Shown here: positions 1 to 10,275 of the stretch, piece by piece
Layout of the letters: each line of letters starts with the position of its first letter
Position numbering within the stretch: the stretch's first letter is position 1
From: Andalucia godoyi
Taxonomy: Eukaryota; Discoba; Jakobea; Jakobida; Andaluciidae
DNA: 64,000 nucleotides
Assembly (NCBI GenBank): GCA_009859145.1
Contig: VRVR01000057.1
Span: 116,259-180,258 of the forward strand
Direction: 5' to 3'
Notes under the pieces: generated by a model
What the model saw: the letters and a program-made list of their open reading frames with translations, nothing else
Told to the model about the DNA's origin: nothing
Database searches by the model: none
Program-made: the position numbers and the translations under genes

Positions 1-207
1 AAACGTGTCATCGTCGTTCACATAGCAGTTGACAAGATGAACTTCCGTCTTCTGGATGCCGTACACGATCTTCGCCTCGCAGTTGTTGAATTGCTTGAAC
101 TTGATCATTTCGAGACCCCATGGCATCGTGCCGAGCGCAGCAATCAGCATGATGATCGTCGAGATCGTCAGCACTGAAATAACAGCCAAAGGTCGGTCTA
201 TCTTCAT
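1..207 (-). CDS. Partial membrane protein, 5' end only
   Basis: The frame begins at the ATG at 207 and stays open to the window edge, giving the first 69 residues. The short N-terminus MKIDRP is followed by a hydrophobic stretch of about 20 residues (roughly residues 7-27, ending LIAALGTMPWG), which looks like a signal anchor or the first transmembrane helix. The polar region after it contains two cysteines. I do not recognise the family. The gene runs off the window, so length and function are unknown. Hydrophobic periodicity supports this frame over the overlapping frame on the same strand, which reads as His/Cys-rich noise. Confidence 0.55.
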   Translation of the reverse strand, partial: MKIDRPLAVISVLTISTIIMLIAALGTMPWGLEMIKFKQFNNCEAKIVYGIQKTEVHLVNCYVNDDDTF

Positions 208-817
208 CTTTCGGCAACCGCACGAGCCAATGTTTTCAAGAATGAAAAGGAAAAAAGAAAAGAAAAGAAAAGAAAAGAAAAAAGAAGATGAAACCCCCCT
301 CAACAAAAACGAACGGCGACGAAATAAAAGACGCAAAGGAGAAGAGAAAATCGGCAGGCGGAGGAACCGAGAATCAAAAGGGTAAGTGGAAATTCGGCGG
401 CGGTCATCGCTGGTGCATGGCAAGTGCAAAATGGAGTGAGAGAGAGTCAAGCATCAAGCATGAAGCATCACGTGGCGTGGTTGAAGGGGGAGAGAGCAAA
501 AAAAAACTACTGTAAAAAAAAAGAAAAAAGTAATGTCCCGCCCGCTGTATGAGCACTCTTTTCCGCCGATGTTGATTGGCAGGCTTTTTGTTTTTTCCTC
601 CGCCACTCTTCGAAAGAAGCCGTTTCCCAATCGTTTTCCTCCTCCTACCGAACACTCAATCTATCAGGCATTTTATCAAATTATAATATTCGTATTACTT
701 TTCTTTTTCTTTTTTTCTCTCTCTCTCCTTTCTATTTTTACTTCTTCTTTTCATTTTCTGTTGGTGTTCTCGTTGGTTACTGCCTTTTTTCTTTCTATTC
801 CTTCTTTTCTTACTCTG

Positions 818-853
<36 letters not shown>

Positions 854-998
854 GCGCGCGCACAAACTACCGCAGCTGCTTGACCTCTTTTTTCCCCCCT
901 TTTCTCTTTTACTTTCCTTTTCTTTTCAAGTACACGCTTTATTCTAGTAGGGTTTTCCCCACCCCATTTCGAATTTCGGGTCCTTTGAAAATCTCGAA
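208..998. other. Divergent intergenic region, purine and pyrimidine tracts
   Basis: No gene was found here. The segment next to the minus-strand gene is A/G-rich (AAAAG repeats near 250-290). The half next to the megasynthase is strongly T/C-rich. It carries a CA dinucleotide run at about 819-851 that grades into CG/CA. It probably holds the two divergent promoters. Overlapping frames of 75-155 codons are low-complexity translations of these tracts. Confidence 0.6.
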
Positions 999-3900
999 AT
1001 GTCGAATCCTTTTGAACACATGTTCTTTCCGTTGAGCGAGCCGAGCACGGCCTCGAGCTCGAACACGCTAGCGTCGGTTCTTCATGCACGGGCAAGTGAC
1101 GATCTGTTTCGCGATAAGCTTTTGTACACGTTTCTGGACAGCACTGGACGCGAAGAAGCGAATCTCTCATTTTCGACATTACTTGCGTATGCGTCTTTGC
1201 TGGCGGAGGAGCTTGCACGAACGTACTCGGTGAAAGAGACGGACCGCGTCCTCATCTTGACTCCGACACACGCTGCATTTCCAGTGTCTTTCTTGGCTTG
1301 CTTGTTGGGCAAGTTTGTCGCAGTTCCTGTTGCAGTCCCTTTCGATGAGCGTGGCATTGAGCGCCTGCTGGCCATTCAAAAGGACTCGGACTCGAAGGTG
1401 GTTCTTGTAACCTCCATGATGCGACCGTTTGAAGACATGTTTGAGAACCTCACCATGGTGTATGTCGATCAGTGGATGTCGAAAATAGAGAGTGCAAAAG
1501 GAAAGGCAGTCGCCCCGGAGGAAAATGTGTTGCGTTCGCAGATTGCGCATCAGAAGATGGAGGATCTGGCGTTTTTGCAGTACTCCTCCGGCTCCACAGG
1601 AATGCCAAAGGGCGTTATGGTCGACAATTCCAATCTGACTGCAAATCACGAGATGATCAGACGTCGCTTGAACGCTACAGCGAGCGACACAATTGTTTCT
1701 TGGTGTCCTGCATATCATGATATGGGTCTCATTGGAAATGTGCTGTTTGCTGCGTACGTTGGTGCGAGACTGATTTTGCTTTCTCCCGTGGATTTCATCA
1801 GGAGACCACAGCTTTGGCCCCTGACGATCTCAAAATATAAGGGAACTATTTCTGGCGGTCCTAATTTTGGCTATGAATTGCTTGTCAGAAAGGTATCCGA
1901 TGCGGACTGGGCCAAGCTGGATTTCTCTTCTTGGAGGGCTGCATTTTCTGGAGCCGAAATGGTGAGAGCATCCACAATCCGTTCGTTCGCTGAGCGATTC
2001 GGACCCAGGGGTTTCCGCAATTCTGTGTGGTGGCCGTGCTACGGACTCGCGGAAGCGACACTCATGGTAACGGCACCAAAGCAGTTGGTGGATCCCAGGA
2101 TTCTCAAGTTTTCCGATCATCCTGACCTTGGAAAAAAGAACCCATGGATTGTGGCTGCTGACAAGGAATTTGTTTCCGTCGGAGAGATGGCAGACGGCCT
2201 TGACATTCGAATTGTGAATCCGGAGTCGTGTGTTGCCAAGGGCCCGCAAGAAGAAGGCGAAATATGGGTTTCTGGCCCGAACGTTTGCCGTGGGTATTGG
2301 AAAAAGGAGGAGCTCAATGGCGGCTTGTTCTTTGCGCAGATCGCAGGGGAAGCCTCTGGAAAGAGATACCTTCGTACCGGTGACATGGGCTTTTTCTTTG
2401 AAGACCAACTGTACATCACTGGCCGCATCAAGGACATTCTCAAGATTAATGGTGTTAACATTTTCCCAACAGATATCGAACAGGCTGCTGAGCTATCCTT
2501 CTCAGACATTCGTCCCGGTTGTTCCGCTTGCTTCGGCTATGCGCCTCCAGGACAAGGAGAACAAGCCGTCATTTTTGTGGAGCAGGCCAAGGGCGTTGCA
2601 GGGCAGTATGACGATGTCTGGTTTTCTCGTTTCCAGGCACTCATTTCTTCCAAGTTTCGTCTGCAAATGTATGCTGTAGTGGTTCTGACGGAAAGAGTGG
2701 TTCCGAAGACGTCATCGGGGAAAATTCAACGTTATGCTTGCCGGAGAATGTTTGAGGATAATATATCGCAAAACCCTGCGGTTGTTGCCATGAAGGTTTT
2801 CGCGTCAGATTCGACGAGCCGAACCGCCGTTGACAATGAAGCTTCTTCGGAGCAACCTGCGGAGAGCACGTCGTTGATCACAAATGACGATTCAGATCTT
2901 CAATCCTTCGGCCAGCGCCTGCGATCTTCGTCGTCCATTGCAGCGTTCAAAAGCGTTTTGCGCGACTGGATTGCAGCAGAATTCGCAGTCAAGCCGAATG
3001 ATATCCGTGATCGGGATAATTTTGCAACTTACGGCTTGAATTCGGCAACCGCTGTGTCCACGGCAGAGCGCTTAGGTCAGAGTCTGCAGGTGAAGCTGGG
3101 TCCGGACACGCTGTTCCAGCACTCGACGATGGACGCATTAACGTCCCATCTTGCCGCCAAATTGAGTTTGTTCGGAAAAGGTGTTCCCACAACGAGTACA
3201 GACGATGCCTCAGTGACCAAGACCGTTCTGGAGCAATCTGCAGCGCCGTCGTCTGTCGTTCAAAAGGAAATCGCAGTGGTGGGAATCAGTTTGCGACTCC
3301 CATGCGTGTCTTCTGTCTCAGACCTTTGGAAAGCCTTAATGGAAGGAAAGGAATGCCGCAATGCGGTGAAGAGGTCTCGGTTTATTGATTCAGATCCGTC
3401 GGAGGGCGACGAGTCTGTGGAAGGTTACTTCTTGGATAATATTTCAGAATTTGACCACAAGTTCTGGAAGATATCTCACGCGGAAGCCGCAATGATGGAT
3501 CCCCAGCACCGTATTCTTCTCGAACTGGCAGTGGAATGTTTGCATGACAGTGGGGCTGCAATATCGGACGTCAAGGGGCTGGACATCGGAGTGTATGTCG
3601 GGCTGTCTGGACACGAGTACTCGATCTTGACTTCTGGCTTGAAGGCACAGTCCTCAGCGCAAGCGTCCTATGTTGCAACTGGCGGATCTGGTGCCATGGC
3701 AGCCAATCGCATTTCATATTTGCTGGATCTGCACGGACCATCCATGTCTGTTGATACTGCTTGTTCATCGTCTCTGGTGGCACTGGATTTGGCTTTCCAA
3801 GACTTGCGCCAGGGGAAGACGACGTCGGCATTGGTTGCTGCCTCGAACCTCATTCTTACTCAAGGATTGTGCACCTCGTTGGAAAAGGCAGGATTTCTTG

Positions 3901-6900
3901 CTCCCGATGGTCGTTGCAAGACCTTTGATGCGTCCGCAGATGGGTATGGTCGTGCAGAGGGCGCATGCATGGTGTTGTTGAAGCCTCTTGAAGATGCCAT
4001 CCGTGAGGGAAATAGAATTTATTCTGTCGTCCTGGGAACACACTCCAATTCCAATGGTCGATCAATGAGCCAAACAGCTCCGTCGTTTGACGCACAGGTT
4101 CGCTTGATGAAGTCTGCCTACGAATCCTACGGCTTGAATCCCGCGGACGTATTTTACGTTGAAGCTCACGGCACGGGAACCAGTGCTGGCGATCCCATTG
4201 AAAGCAAAGCACTGGGCGACGTCATTGGACAAGGGAAAAATCGTCTGAGTCCGTGCATGGTTGGCTCCATCAAGTCAAACATTGGACACACGGAAGCTGC
4301 TGCAGGTCTTGCTGGTTTCATCAAGGCTTCGTTGATCGCATTCCATGGAGTAATTCCGCCCACGCTCCACGTGAAGCAGCTGAATCCTTCGATTGATTTC
4401 GGAGGGATGAATTTGAAGGTAGCTCTGCAGGTCATGCAATGCCCTGAAAATGGGCTGATCGGAATCAATTCTCTTGGTTTCGGGGGAACGAACGCGCATG
4501 CCATTTTGCGCAGAGTCAAACCATCTGAGAGGGAGAACATAGAGAAGATTCTGTCAGAATCCTTGAAGTCTCTGTCGGTGAAAGATGCTTCTGAACCGCA
4601 AGTCATGAAGTGGCGCAAAAAGTATGCGCAGGAACCGGTCCCATTGCCGATTTCCGGAATGACATCCGAAGGACTTGCTAAGTATGCAAAGAAACTGGAA
4701 GATTGGGCGACCGAGTCAGGTGTTGACTTGTTGGACGTTGCCGCTGCCTTGGCTGTCGCAGAACATTACGAGAAGCGATTTGCCCCGTTAGTCGGGTCCG
4801 TTCAAGAAATTGCAAAGGCTCGCGACGGTGTTTCTCGCAGCACCAACAACAATCAAGCCTCCCAGCTGGCTTTCGTCTTCTCAGGACAGGGTTCCGAGTG
4901 GATCGGGATGGGAAAAGCGCTCTATTTGCGGTCTCCCGTCTTCCAAAAAGCCGTGGACAATGTGGACAGCTTGCTGTCTGCAGAATTTGACATTTCCATT
5001 GCCGAAGAGCTTCTGCGTGAGCGTCCTGATGATGAGAATGAGAAATGGAATACCGACTATGCTCAGCCCCTGTTGTTTTCTGTTCAGTGGGCTCTGACGG
5101 TCCTGCTGAAAAGTCTAGAAATCACACCAACAGTCTGCGTCGGCCACTCTGCGGGAGAAATAGCGGCGGCGGCAGCTGCCGGCATTCTGGACTGGAAGCT
5201 GGCGGCCCGTCTTGCGGCTCTTCGTGGACGGTACATGAACGAATGCACTGGCAACGGAGGCATGCTTGCTGTGGAGCTGTCGGAGGAAGATGTCTCTGAC
5301 AGCGTTGGTGGAGACATGATGGCGCGTTCCGTTGTTCTTGCCACTGTCAATTCCTCCAGTTCTTGCGTGTTGTCCGGTCCGATCAAGGAACTCCAGGACA
5401 TTGAACAGGATCTTCGTTCCAAGAAAGTGCGTGTGAAATTCATTACGAAATCCTATGCGTTTCATCATCCGTCGCTGTCTTCTGCGGCTTCAAAGCTAAA
5501 GGAGCGCCTTGAGAAGGACTGCATTCTTGTTTCTGGAGTCGCGACTGCAGGATTTGTCTCAACATCGGAATTGTTCTCTGTTCAGGCTGGCGAGCGGTGT
5601 GTGCGCCTTGCTGAGCCGGCCTATTGGGCATGCCAGATCACGAATCCTGTCCGATTCCGCGACGCTGCTGTGAATTCTTTTAGTCAATTTGGCATGGATG
5701 CGTTTGTGGAGATTTCTCCGCATCCAGTGCTGCTCCCTCGTCTTGCGGAGATTGTGGAGGTGCTCTCCAATCTTCTATCTGGTACTCGTTCGATACTGGT
5801 CCTCGAAAGTCTCAAACGAGGTGGTAACGATCGAAGCAGTTTTCTGCGCGTCGTTGGGGATCTTTGGGCCGCCGGATATCCCGTGGCATGGCATCGGTTG
5901 TTTGGAGTTCCCGCGTCAAAGGTCGATAAGGTTCGCCTACCTGCGTATTCGTGGGATCGCGTCCCTTGTTGGGTAGACGGAAAGATTCAAAACGCCGTCT
6001 CAGTCGCCGGAAACGGAGGCACACATGCGTTGGGAGCGTCCTCAGTCCCTGGCGCTGACGATGTGGATCTGTCCAACACGGATGTGTCCTATTTGGCACC
6101 GATCATTGCGAGTTTGTTTGCGGAATTCATGGATATCAAGACGGATGAAATCAAGTTCGAACGTCCGCTGCAGGATTATGGCATGGATTCCCTTGCGAAG
6201 GCTCGTTTCAGGAATGTGGTTTTTGATGTGTTTGGAGTTCGTTTCCCAATGCACATTCCCCAGGAATTGATCACCATCGACTTCTTGGCAAACAACGTAT
6301 CGGAGCAATTGGGGGAGGTTGCAAAACGCGACTCTGTGCAGGTTGCACACTCCACCTCTCATGACTCCGGTTCTGCCACGTCAGCGCCAGCACAGAGTGC
6401 GGTGACTGGTCCAGTTCAAGCCAACCGCGGTCGAATTCGAATCGAAGCCGATCTGTCAGAGGATATCAAGGAATTCCAGGAGCGAATGAAGGTAATTGAC
6501 AAGTACAAGATCGAGAATCCGTTTTACCGAGTTCAAGATTCGGTTTCGGAGAACATTGCGATCATTAATGGCCGTCGTCTCGTCAATTTTTCGTGCTACA
6601 ACTACTTGGGTCTCAGCGGATCAGCGACGCTGAACGAAGCCGCAAAACAGTCCATTGATAAGTTTGGAACGTCCGTTTCGGGCTCTCGCATCCTGTCTGG
6701 AGAAAAGACGGTGCATCGTGAACTGGAGGCGGAGCTGGCGAGCTTCCTCGGATGCGAGGATGCTCTAGTTATGCTTGGTGGCCATTCGTGCAATGAATCG
6801 ACAATTGGACATATTGTTGACGCGGATTACGACCTGATTATTGCTGACGAGGCCGTCCACAATTCCATCGCAAAGGGAATGCAGTTATCAAAGTGCACGT

Positions 6901-8069
6901 ATGTGATGTTTGCGCATAACGACATGGAAGATCTGGAGGCGAAGCTCACTTTGCATCGGTATGCATACCGTCGGTGTTTGCTGGTGGTTGAAGGACTGTA
7001 CAGCATGGATGCTGACTTCCCCAACCTTTTCCAACTGGTCCGCATCAAAGACAAGTACAAGTGCATTTTGTACATTGATGAAGCTCATTCTTGTGGAGTC
7101 ATGGGCGATACGGGGCGTGGAATCACGGAGCTCTTTCCGATCAACAAGGACGATCCGTCCATTATTTTGATGGGAACGCTCAGCAAAGCACTTGGATCCT
7201 GTGGTGGATATTTAGCTGGAAAGCGAGAGGTCATCAATTATCTTCGTTACACGATTCCGGGCTTCATCTTTTCAGCGGGTATTACCCCGCCGAATACAGC
7301 GTCTGCTCTTGCAGCCGTCCGTGAATTAAAGCGCACAAACGTACGCGTTCGGAATCTGCAGTTTAATGCGCAGCGATTCGCATCTCGTGCTCTTGAGCGC
7401 AAACTGGATGTCCGATTCCGGTTCCCTTCTGGTATTGTCATGGTGCTGTTGTATGACTCGGATCGCTGTGTGGCTGTTTCGGCGATGATGTACGAGCTGG
7501 GGTATTTTGTCAATCCGGCAATATACCCTGCTGTTCCGATGGGCCAGGCTCGTTTACGGTTCTTTTTGTCGTCGCTGCATACTGAAGAGCAGATTGATCA
7601 GTGTGTCGACACTCTGGCAGAGGTGGTTCAACAAGTCTTCCAAGGATCGGAGGATGACATTCGGGAGCTTGCTGCCGGTGCACGCTCCCACCGGATGTCG
7701 CTGCGTGGCGATATGGAATCCATTTCGGCCATTGCGGTTCCTGGGGTGATTCGCCAAGGATGGCTCGTGAAGCGTGGACATCTTCGGAAGAATTGGCTGA
7801 TGCGATGGTTCCGTCTCACTCCAAAGTACTTCAGCTATGGCCCTTCTGAGCACGACCGTGCGAAGAGATCGATCCCGCTTTCTTCCATCCAGTCCGTGAC
7901 CATGCTGGACCAAGCGGTCCTTGGGCAAAAGAACTGCTTCATGGTTAATGGCGGTGGGTTTGTGTTGTACGTGTATGCATCAACCGAGCGGAGTGCCCAG
8001 GAGTGGGTCAATTCGCTGATCAAGGCAAAGCGCGAAGCGAATCTAACAGAATCCAGATGCGATCAATAG
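999..8069 (+). CDS. Hybrid megasynthase: FAAL-ACP-KS-AT-ACP-oxoamine synthase-PH
   Basis: The protein has 2356 residues. Residues about 1-600 form a fatty-acyl-AMP ligase (YSSGSTGMPKG near 194, WCPAYHDMG). ACP1 has Ser682 in GLNSAT. A ketosynthase starts near 758 with Cys922 (DTACSSS), His1057 (EAHGTGT) and His1097 (SNIGH). An acyltransferase starts near 1289 with Ser1384 in GHSAG and a malonyl-type AFH motif. ACP2 has Ser1731 in GMDSL. Residues about 1800-2200 are a PLP fold-type I oxoamine synthase with D2027/H2030 and Schiff-base Lys2063 (GTLSKALG). Residues about 2249-2345 are a PH domain (GWLVKRG ... RWFRL). There is no KR, DH, ER or thioesterase. Known chemistry of these families implies fatty acid activation, one malonyl extension, then decarboxylative condensation with an amino acid that releases an alpha-amino ketone. 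Product and amino acid are unknown. All catalytic residues checked are present. Confidence 0.93.
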   Translation: MSNPFEHMFFPLSEPSTASSSNTLASVLHARASDDLFRDKLLYTFLDSTGREEANLSFSTLLAYASLLAEELARTYSVKETDRVLILTPTHAAFPVSFLACLLGKFVAVPVAVPFDERGIERLLAIQKDSDSKVVLVTSMMRPFEDMFENLTMVYVDQWMSKIESAKGKAVAPEENVLRSQIAHQKMEDLAFLQYSSGSTGMPKGVMVDNSNLTANHEMIRRRLNATASDTIVSWCPAYHDMGLIGNVLFAAYVGARLILLSPVDFIRRPQLWPLTISKYKGTISGGPNFGYELLVRKVSDADWAKLDFSSWRAAFSGAEMVRASTIRSFAERFGPRGFRNSVWWPCYGLAEATLMVTAPKQLVDPRILKFSDHPDLGKKNPWIVAADKEFVSVGEMADGLDIRIVNPESCVAKGPQEEGEIWVSGPNVCRGYWKKEELNGGLFFAQIAGEASGKRYLRTGDMGFFFEDQLYITGRIKDILKINGVNIFPTDIEQAAELSFSDIRPGCSACFGYAPPGQGEQAVIFVEQAKGVAGQYDDVWFSRFQALISSKFRLQMYAVVVLTERVVPKTSSGKIQRYACRRMFEDNISQNPAVVAMKVFASDSTSRTAVDNEASSEQPAESTSLITNDDSDLQSFGQRLRSSSSIAAFKSVLRDWIAAEFAVKPNDIRDRDNFATYGLNSATAVSTAERLGQSLQVKLGPDTLFQHSTMDALTSHLAAKLSLFGKGVPTTSTDDASVTKTVLEQSAAPSSVVQKEIAVVGISLRLPCVSSVSDLWKALMEGKECRNAVKRSRFIDSDPSEGDESVEGYFLDNISEFDHKFWKISHAEAAMMDPQHRILLELAVECLHDSGAAISDVKGLDIGVYVGLSGHEYSILTSGLKAQSSAQASYVATGGSGAMAANRISYLLDLHGPSMSVDTACSSSLVALDLAFQDLRQGKTTSALVAASNLILTQGLCTSLEKAGFLAPDGRCKTFDASADGYGRAEGACMVLLKPLEDAIREGNRIYSVVLGTHSNSNGRSMSQTAPSFDAQVRLMKSAYESYGLNPADVFYVEAHGTGTSAGDPIESKALGDVIGQGKNRLSPCMVGSIKSNIGHTEAAAGLAGFIKASLIAFHGVIPPTLHVKQLNPSIDFGGMNLKVALQVMQCPENGLIGINSLGFGGTNAHAILRRVKPSERENIEKILSESLKSLSVKDASEPQVMKWRKKYAQEPVPLPISGMTSEGLAKYAKKLEDWATESGVDLLDVAAALAVAEHYEKRFAPLVGSVQEIAKARDGVSRSTNNNQASQLAFVFSGQGSEWIGMGKALYLRSPVFQKAVDNVDSLLSAEFDISIAEELLRERPDDENEKWNTDYAQPLLFSVQWALTVLLKSLEITPTVCVGHSAGEIAAAAAAGILDWKLAARLAALRGRYMNECTGNGGMLAVELSEEDVSDSVGGDMMARSVVLATVNSSSSCVLSGPIKELQDIEQDLRSKKVRVKFITKSYAFHHPSLSSAASKLKERLEKDCILVSGVATAGFVSTSELFSVQAGERCVRLAEPAYWACQITNPVRFRDAAVNSFSQFGMDAFVEISPHPVLLPRLAEIVEVLSNLLSGTRSILVLESLKRGGNDRSSFLRVVGDLWAAGYPVAWHRLFGVPASKVDKVRLPAYSWDRVPCWVDGKIQNAVSVAGNGGTHALGASSVPGADDVDLSNTDVSYLAPIIASLFAEFMDIKTDEIKFERPLQDYGMDSLAKARFRNVVFDVFGVRFPMHIPQELITIDFLANNVSEQLGEVAKRDSVQVAHSTSHDSGSATSAPAQSAVTGPVQANRGRIRIEADLSEDIKEFQERMKVIDKYKIENPFYRVQDSVSENIAIINGRRLVNFSCYNYLGLSGSATLNEAAKQSIDKFGTSVSGSRILSGEKTVHRELEAELASFLGCEDALVMLGGHSCNESTIGHIVDADYDLIIADEAVHNSIAKGMQLSKCTYVMFAHNDMEDLEAKLTLHRYAYRRCLLVVEGLYSMDADFPNLFQLVRIKDKYKCILYIDEAHSCGVMGDTGRGITELFPINKDDPSIILMGTLSKALGSCGGYLAGKREVINYLRYTIPGFIFSAGITPPNTASALAAVRELKRTNVRVRNLQFNAQRFASRALERKLDVRFRFPSGIVMVLLYDSDRCVAVSAMMYELGYFVNPAIYPAVPMGQARLRFFLSSLHTEEQIDQCVDTLAEVVQQVFQGSEDDIRELAAGARSHRMSLRGDMESISAIAVPGVIRQGWLVKRGHLRKNWLMRWFRLTPKYFSYGPSEHDRAKRSIPLSSIQSVTMLDQAVLGQKNCFMVNGGGFVLYVYASTERSAQEWVNSLIKAKREANLTESRCDQ

Positions 8070-8170
8070 CGCATTAGAAGAGTCCCCAACGCAGCCTTTC
8101 CCCTTTCTTCTTGTTCCTCTTTTTTCTTTTTTCTTTTTTCGTTTTGTTCTTTTGTAGTCATAAACAATTC

Positions 8171-8197
8171 TGTGTGTGTGTGTGTGTGAGTGAGTGA
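8171..8197 (+). repeat. GT dinucleotide microsatellite
   Basis: A short (GT)n run passing into GAGT units lies between the convergent stop codons of the megasynthase and Mo25 genes. It may fall in either 3' UTR. Confidence 0.7.
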
Positions 8198-8211
8198 TGT
8201 ACAATAGAGAG

Positions 8212-9771
8212 TTAGATACTGCTGCTACCAGATTCTACAGCCTCTTCCGATTGGGGTTTGACTGCAGGGCCCGGAGTTGAAGAAGCGGCAGCGCCCAGCA
8301 GCCCTGGGATTCCGATATTCTCAGGCGCAAGTGTCTTGATTTCCTTGATGAGCAGACCCTTTTCGTCTCTGAATTGGTCATCCTCCTTTTCGACCAAGAA
8401 TCCCTCAAGAAAAGCAACCAGCCTCGTCTGATTCTTCCAAAGAATCGCCTTGATTTCTGGGGGCTTATTCGGGTTCGCAACGAAGATCTTGAACACATGG
8501 AAAGCTTCAAACTGAATATTCCTCGATTTGTCCTTGAGCAACGTCATCATGCGCTTCAGATGGTCCGGAACCGCAATGTACTTTGTCATGACCTTGAAGT
8601 TTGTTCTGTCCAACAACAGCTCTCCCAAAAGCTTGAGAGACTGTCTGCGCGTCACGTAGTTTTCACTCGAGAGCAGAGCGTTGTACCGGGTAAAGAACGT
8701 TTCGAACCGGCTAAGCATGTATTCCGCAGCTGGAGCTTTGTGTTTCGTCAATGCCTCCTTGAACGTCGCAAGCGCATCGGACTGAACGTCAAAGTTGGAT
8801 GAATCCAAGTATGGGAAAAAGAGTTCGATCCGGCCAGCCTCTGGATCCAATGGAGCCGTAAGCACGATTGTAGACAGCGAAGCAGACGATCCAGTCGATG
8901 AAAACGGGGCGCTCGGAGTCGGGGAAGAAGAAGAGGACGTCGGTGTTGAGGCAAACAGGTTCGTAGCTGACAGCTGCGACGAGAGGGACATGAGAGAATT
9001 TGACGATGGGATCGAGGACAGGTCTGCGGATTGCGACGATGAAGTGACCAGCGTAGCAAGCACAGACGGCGAGTCCATCGACGTTCCCGAGAGTGAATGT
9101 GAGAGCAGCAGCGAATGCGAGTGGGAAAGAGTTGGAGTTGAGTTTGTGGAGCTGGATGACCCAGAGCCCGAATTCGACGAGCTCAGAGATGCAAGCTGAA
9201 TATTCTTTGAGGCCTGTCCATAGATGAGGACACGCGTTTCCTCGAACAGAGGAGCGCAGGCAGTCGTTATCGGAGAAGGGGTGGTCTTGATACTAGCAAA
9301 GAACAGACGCGCGACGGAGTCCAACCGCAGAGCTTCCCGGAGCATGAGCCCGCAGTTCAGCGCGATTTCAGGGACCCGGTATCCAAGAAGCAGCAGTTCG
9401 AGGATTTCAGGATCGGCAACCTTTGACGGATTTCGCTTGGCAACAAGCGAAAACGCCTGCACAATGTCCTTGCGAGCCTCAAAAGACAGCCGAACCATGC
9501 ACTTGCACAACAGGACCAACGTGCAGCCATGCATCAATGCCTCGCCCAGCGCATCTGGGTCTTCCGTAAGCAACCCCTTGAATAGCCCAAGGTACTTGAC
9601 CAGGTCTTCCTGCGCCTTCCGCACGATCTTTGAATCTCCTGCATCCGATGACATCGTATGCACAACAGTCGTAGTCGTACTTTCGAAATTCGACACTACA
9701 ACCAGAGTTGACAGCGCGCTGCATAGCCGGTTGCACACTTCCGCCGGCGTCTTTTTGCGCCTCACAAACAT
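8212..9771 (-). CDS. Mo25/CAB39 scaffold protein with Ser-rich insert
   Basis: This 519-residue protein is an Mo25 homologue. Mo25 is the armadillo-like scaffold that, with STRAD, activates LKB1 and also binds GCK-type kinases. Family hallmarks are clear: [13 protein letters not shown] near residue 134, then [31 protein letters not shown] and [15 protein letters not shown] near 415-430. The normal family length is about 340 residues. The excess is a Ser/Thr/Pro-rich insertion at roughly residues 161-315, between the third and fourth helical repeats, plus a short C-terminal tail. The ATG at 9771 gives the family-like start (RRKKTPAEV). The gene is convergent with the megasynthase. Confidence 0.95.
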   Translation of the reverse strand: MFVRRKKTPAEVCNRLCSALSTLVVVSNFESTTTTVVHTMSSDAGDSKIVRKAQEDLVKYLGLFKGLLTEDPDALGEALMHGCTLVLLCKCMVRLSFEARKDIVQAFSLVAKRNPSKVADPEILELLLLGYRVPEIALNCGLMLREALRLDSVARLFFASIKTTPSPITTACAPLFEETRVLIYGQASKNIQLASLSSSNSGSGSSSSTNSTPTLSHSHSLLLSHSLSGTSMDSPSVLATLVTSSSQSADLSSIPSSNSLMSLSSQLSATNLFASTPTSSSSSPTPSAPFSSTGSSASLSTIVLTAPLDPEAGRIELFFPYLDSSNFDVQSDALATFKEALTKHKAPAAEYMLSRFETFFTRYNALLSSENYVTRRQSLKLLGELLLDRTNFKVMTKYIAVPDHLKRMMTLLKDKSRNIQFEAFHVFKIFVANPNKPPEIKAILWKNQTRLVAFLEGFLVEKEDDQFRDEKGLLIKEIKTLAPENIGIPGLLGAAASSTPGPAVKPQSEEAVESGSSSI

Positions 9772-10275
9772 ATTTCCCTCTAAACTCCCCCCCCCAAAAA
9801 AAAGAATTAAATAAATAATAATAATAAAATTATTATAATGAAAATTTCCCCAAAGTAATTACAAATAATAACAACAATTCTTGCTGTTCTTTACGAGGAA
9901 AAACCAAACCACAACAACAAAGCAAGCAGATAAGGAAACAAAAGGGAAAGGCAAAAGGGAACTTACAGAAATGAGGAATCGGGCAAAATAGACTTAAAGC
10001 AGACAAGATACAAAAACCAGGTCAAAAAACAAAAAAAGCAAGCTAGGGTAAAGCTCTCATTTGCCGAGGGGGGGAAAAAAAGTCCACAATACAAATGGGC
10101 TATCACGCAGCTGTAAGACAGCGTCTGTGATTCATCTTTTCCTTCTACTACAGCAGATGGATGCAGTTTCACAGAAGGCTGGAGCGTCATGGGTTGAAGC
10201 GTGGCAGGCAATGGACAACGCATGCCGGGGTGCACATCTACTGTGTGCAGAAGGGTTCGCAGTTCGACGTTGAGA
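9772..10275. other. Intergenic, A-rich
   Basis: No supported gene. The Mo25-proximal side has a C/A homopolymer run and AAT-rich sequence, consistent with promoter and 5' UTR. A 124-codon minus-strand frame overlapping the end of the next gene has no recognisable features and is rejected as a shadow. Confidence 0.5.

Noticed and set aside
4166-4618. Long antisense frames within the megasynthase gene
   Set aside because: They are shadows of strongly biased codon use on the coding strand and carry no domain of their own.
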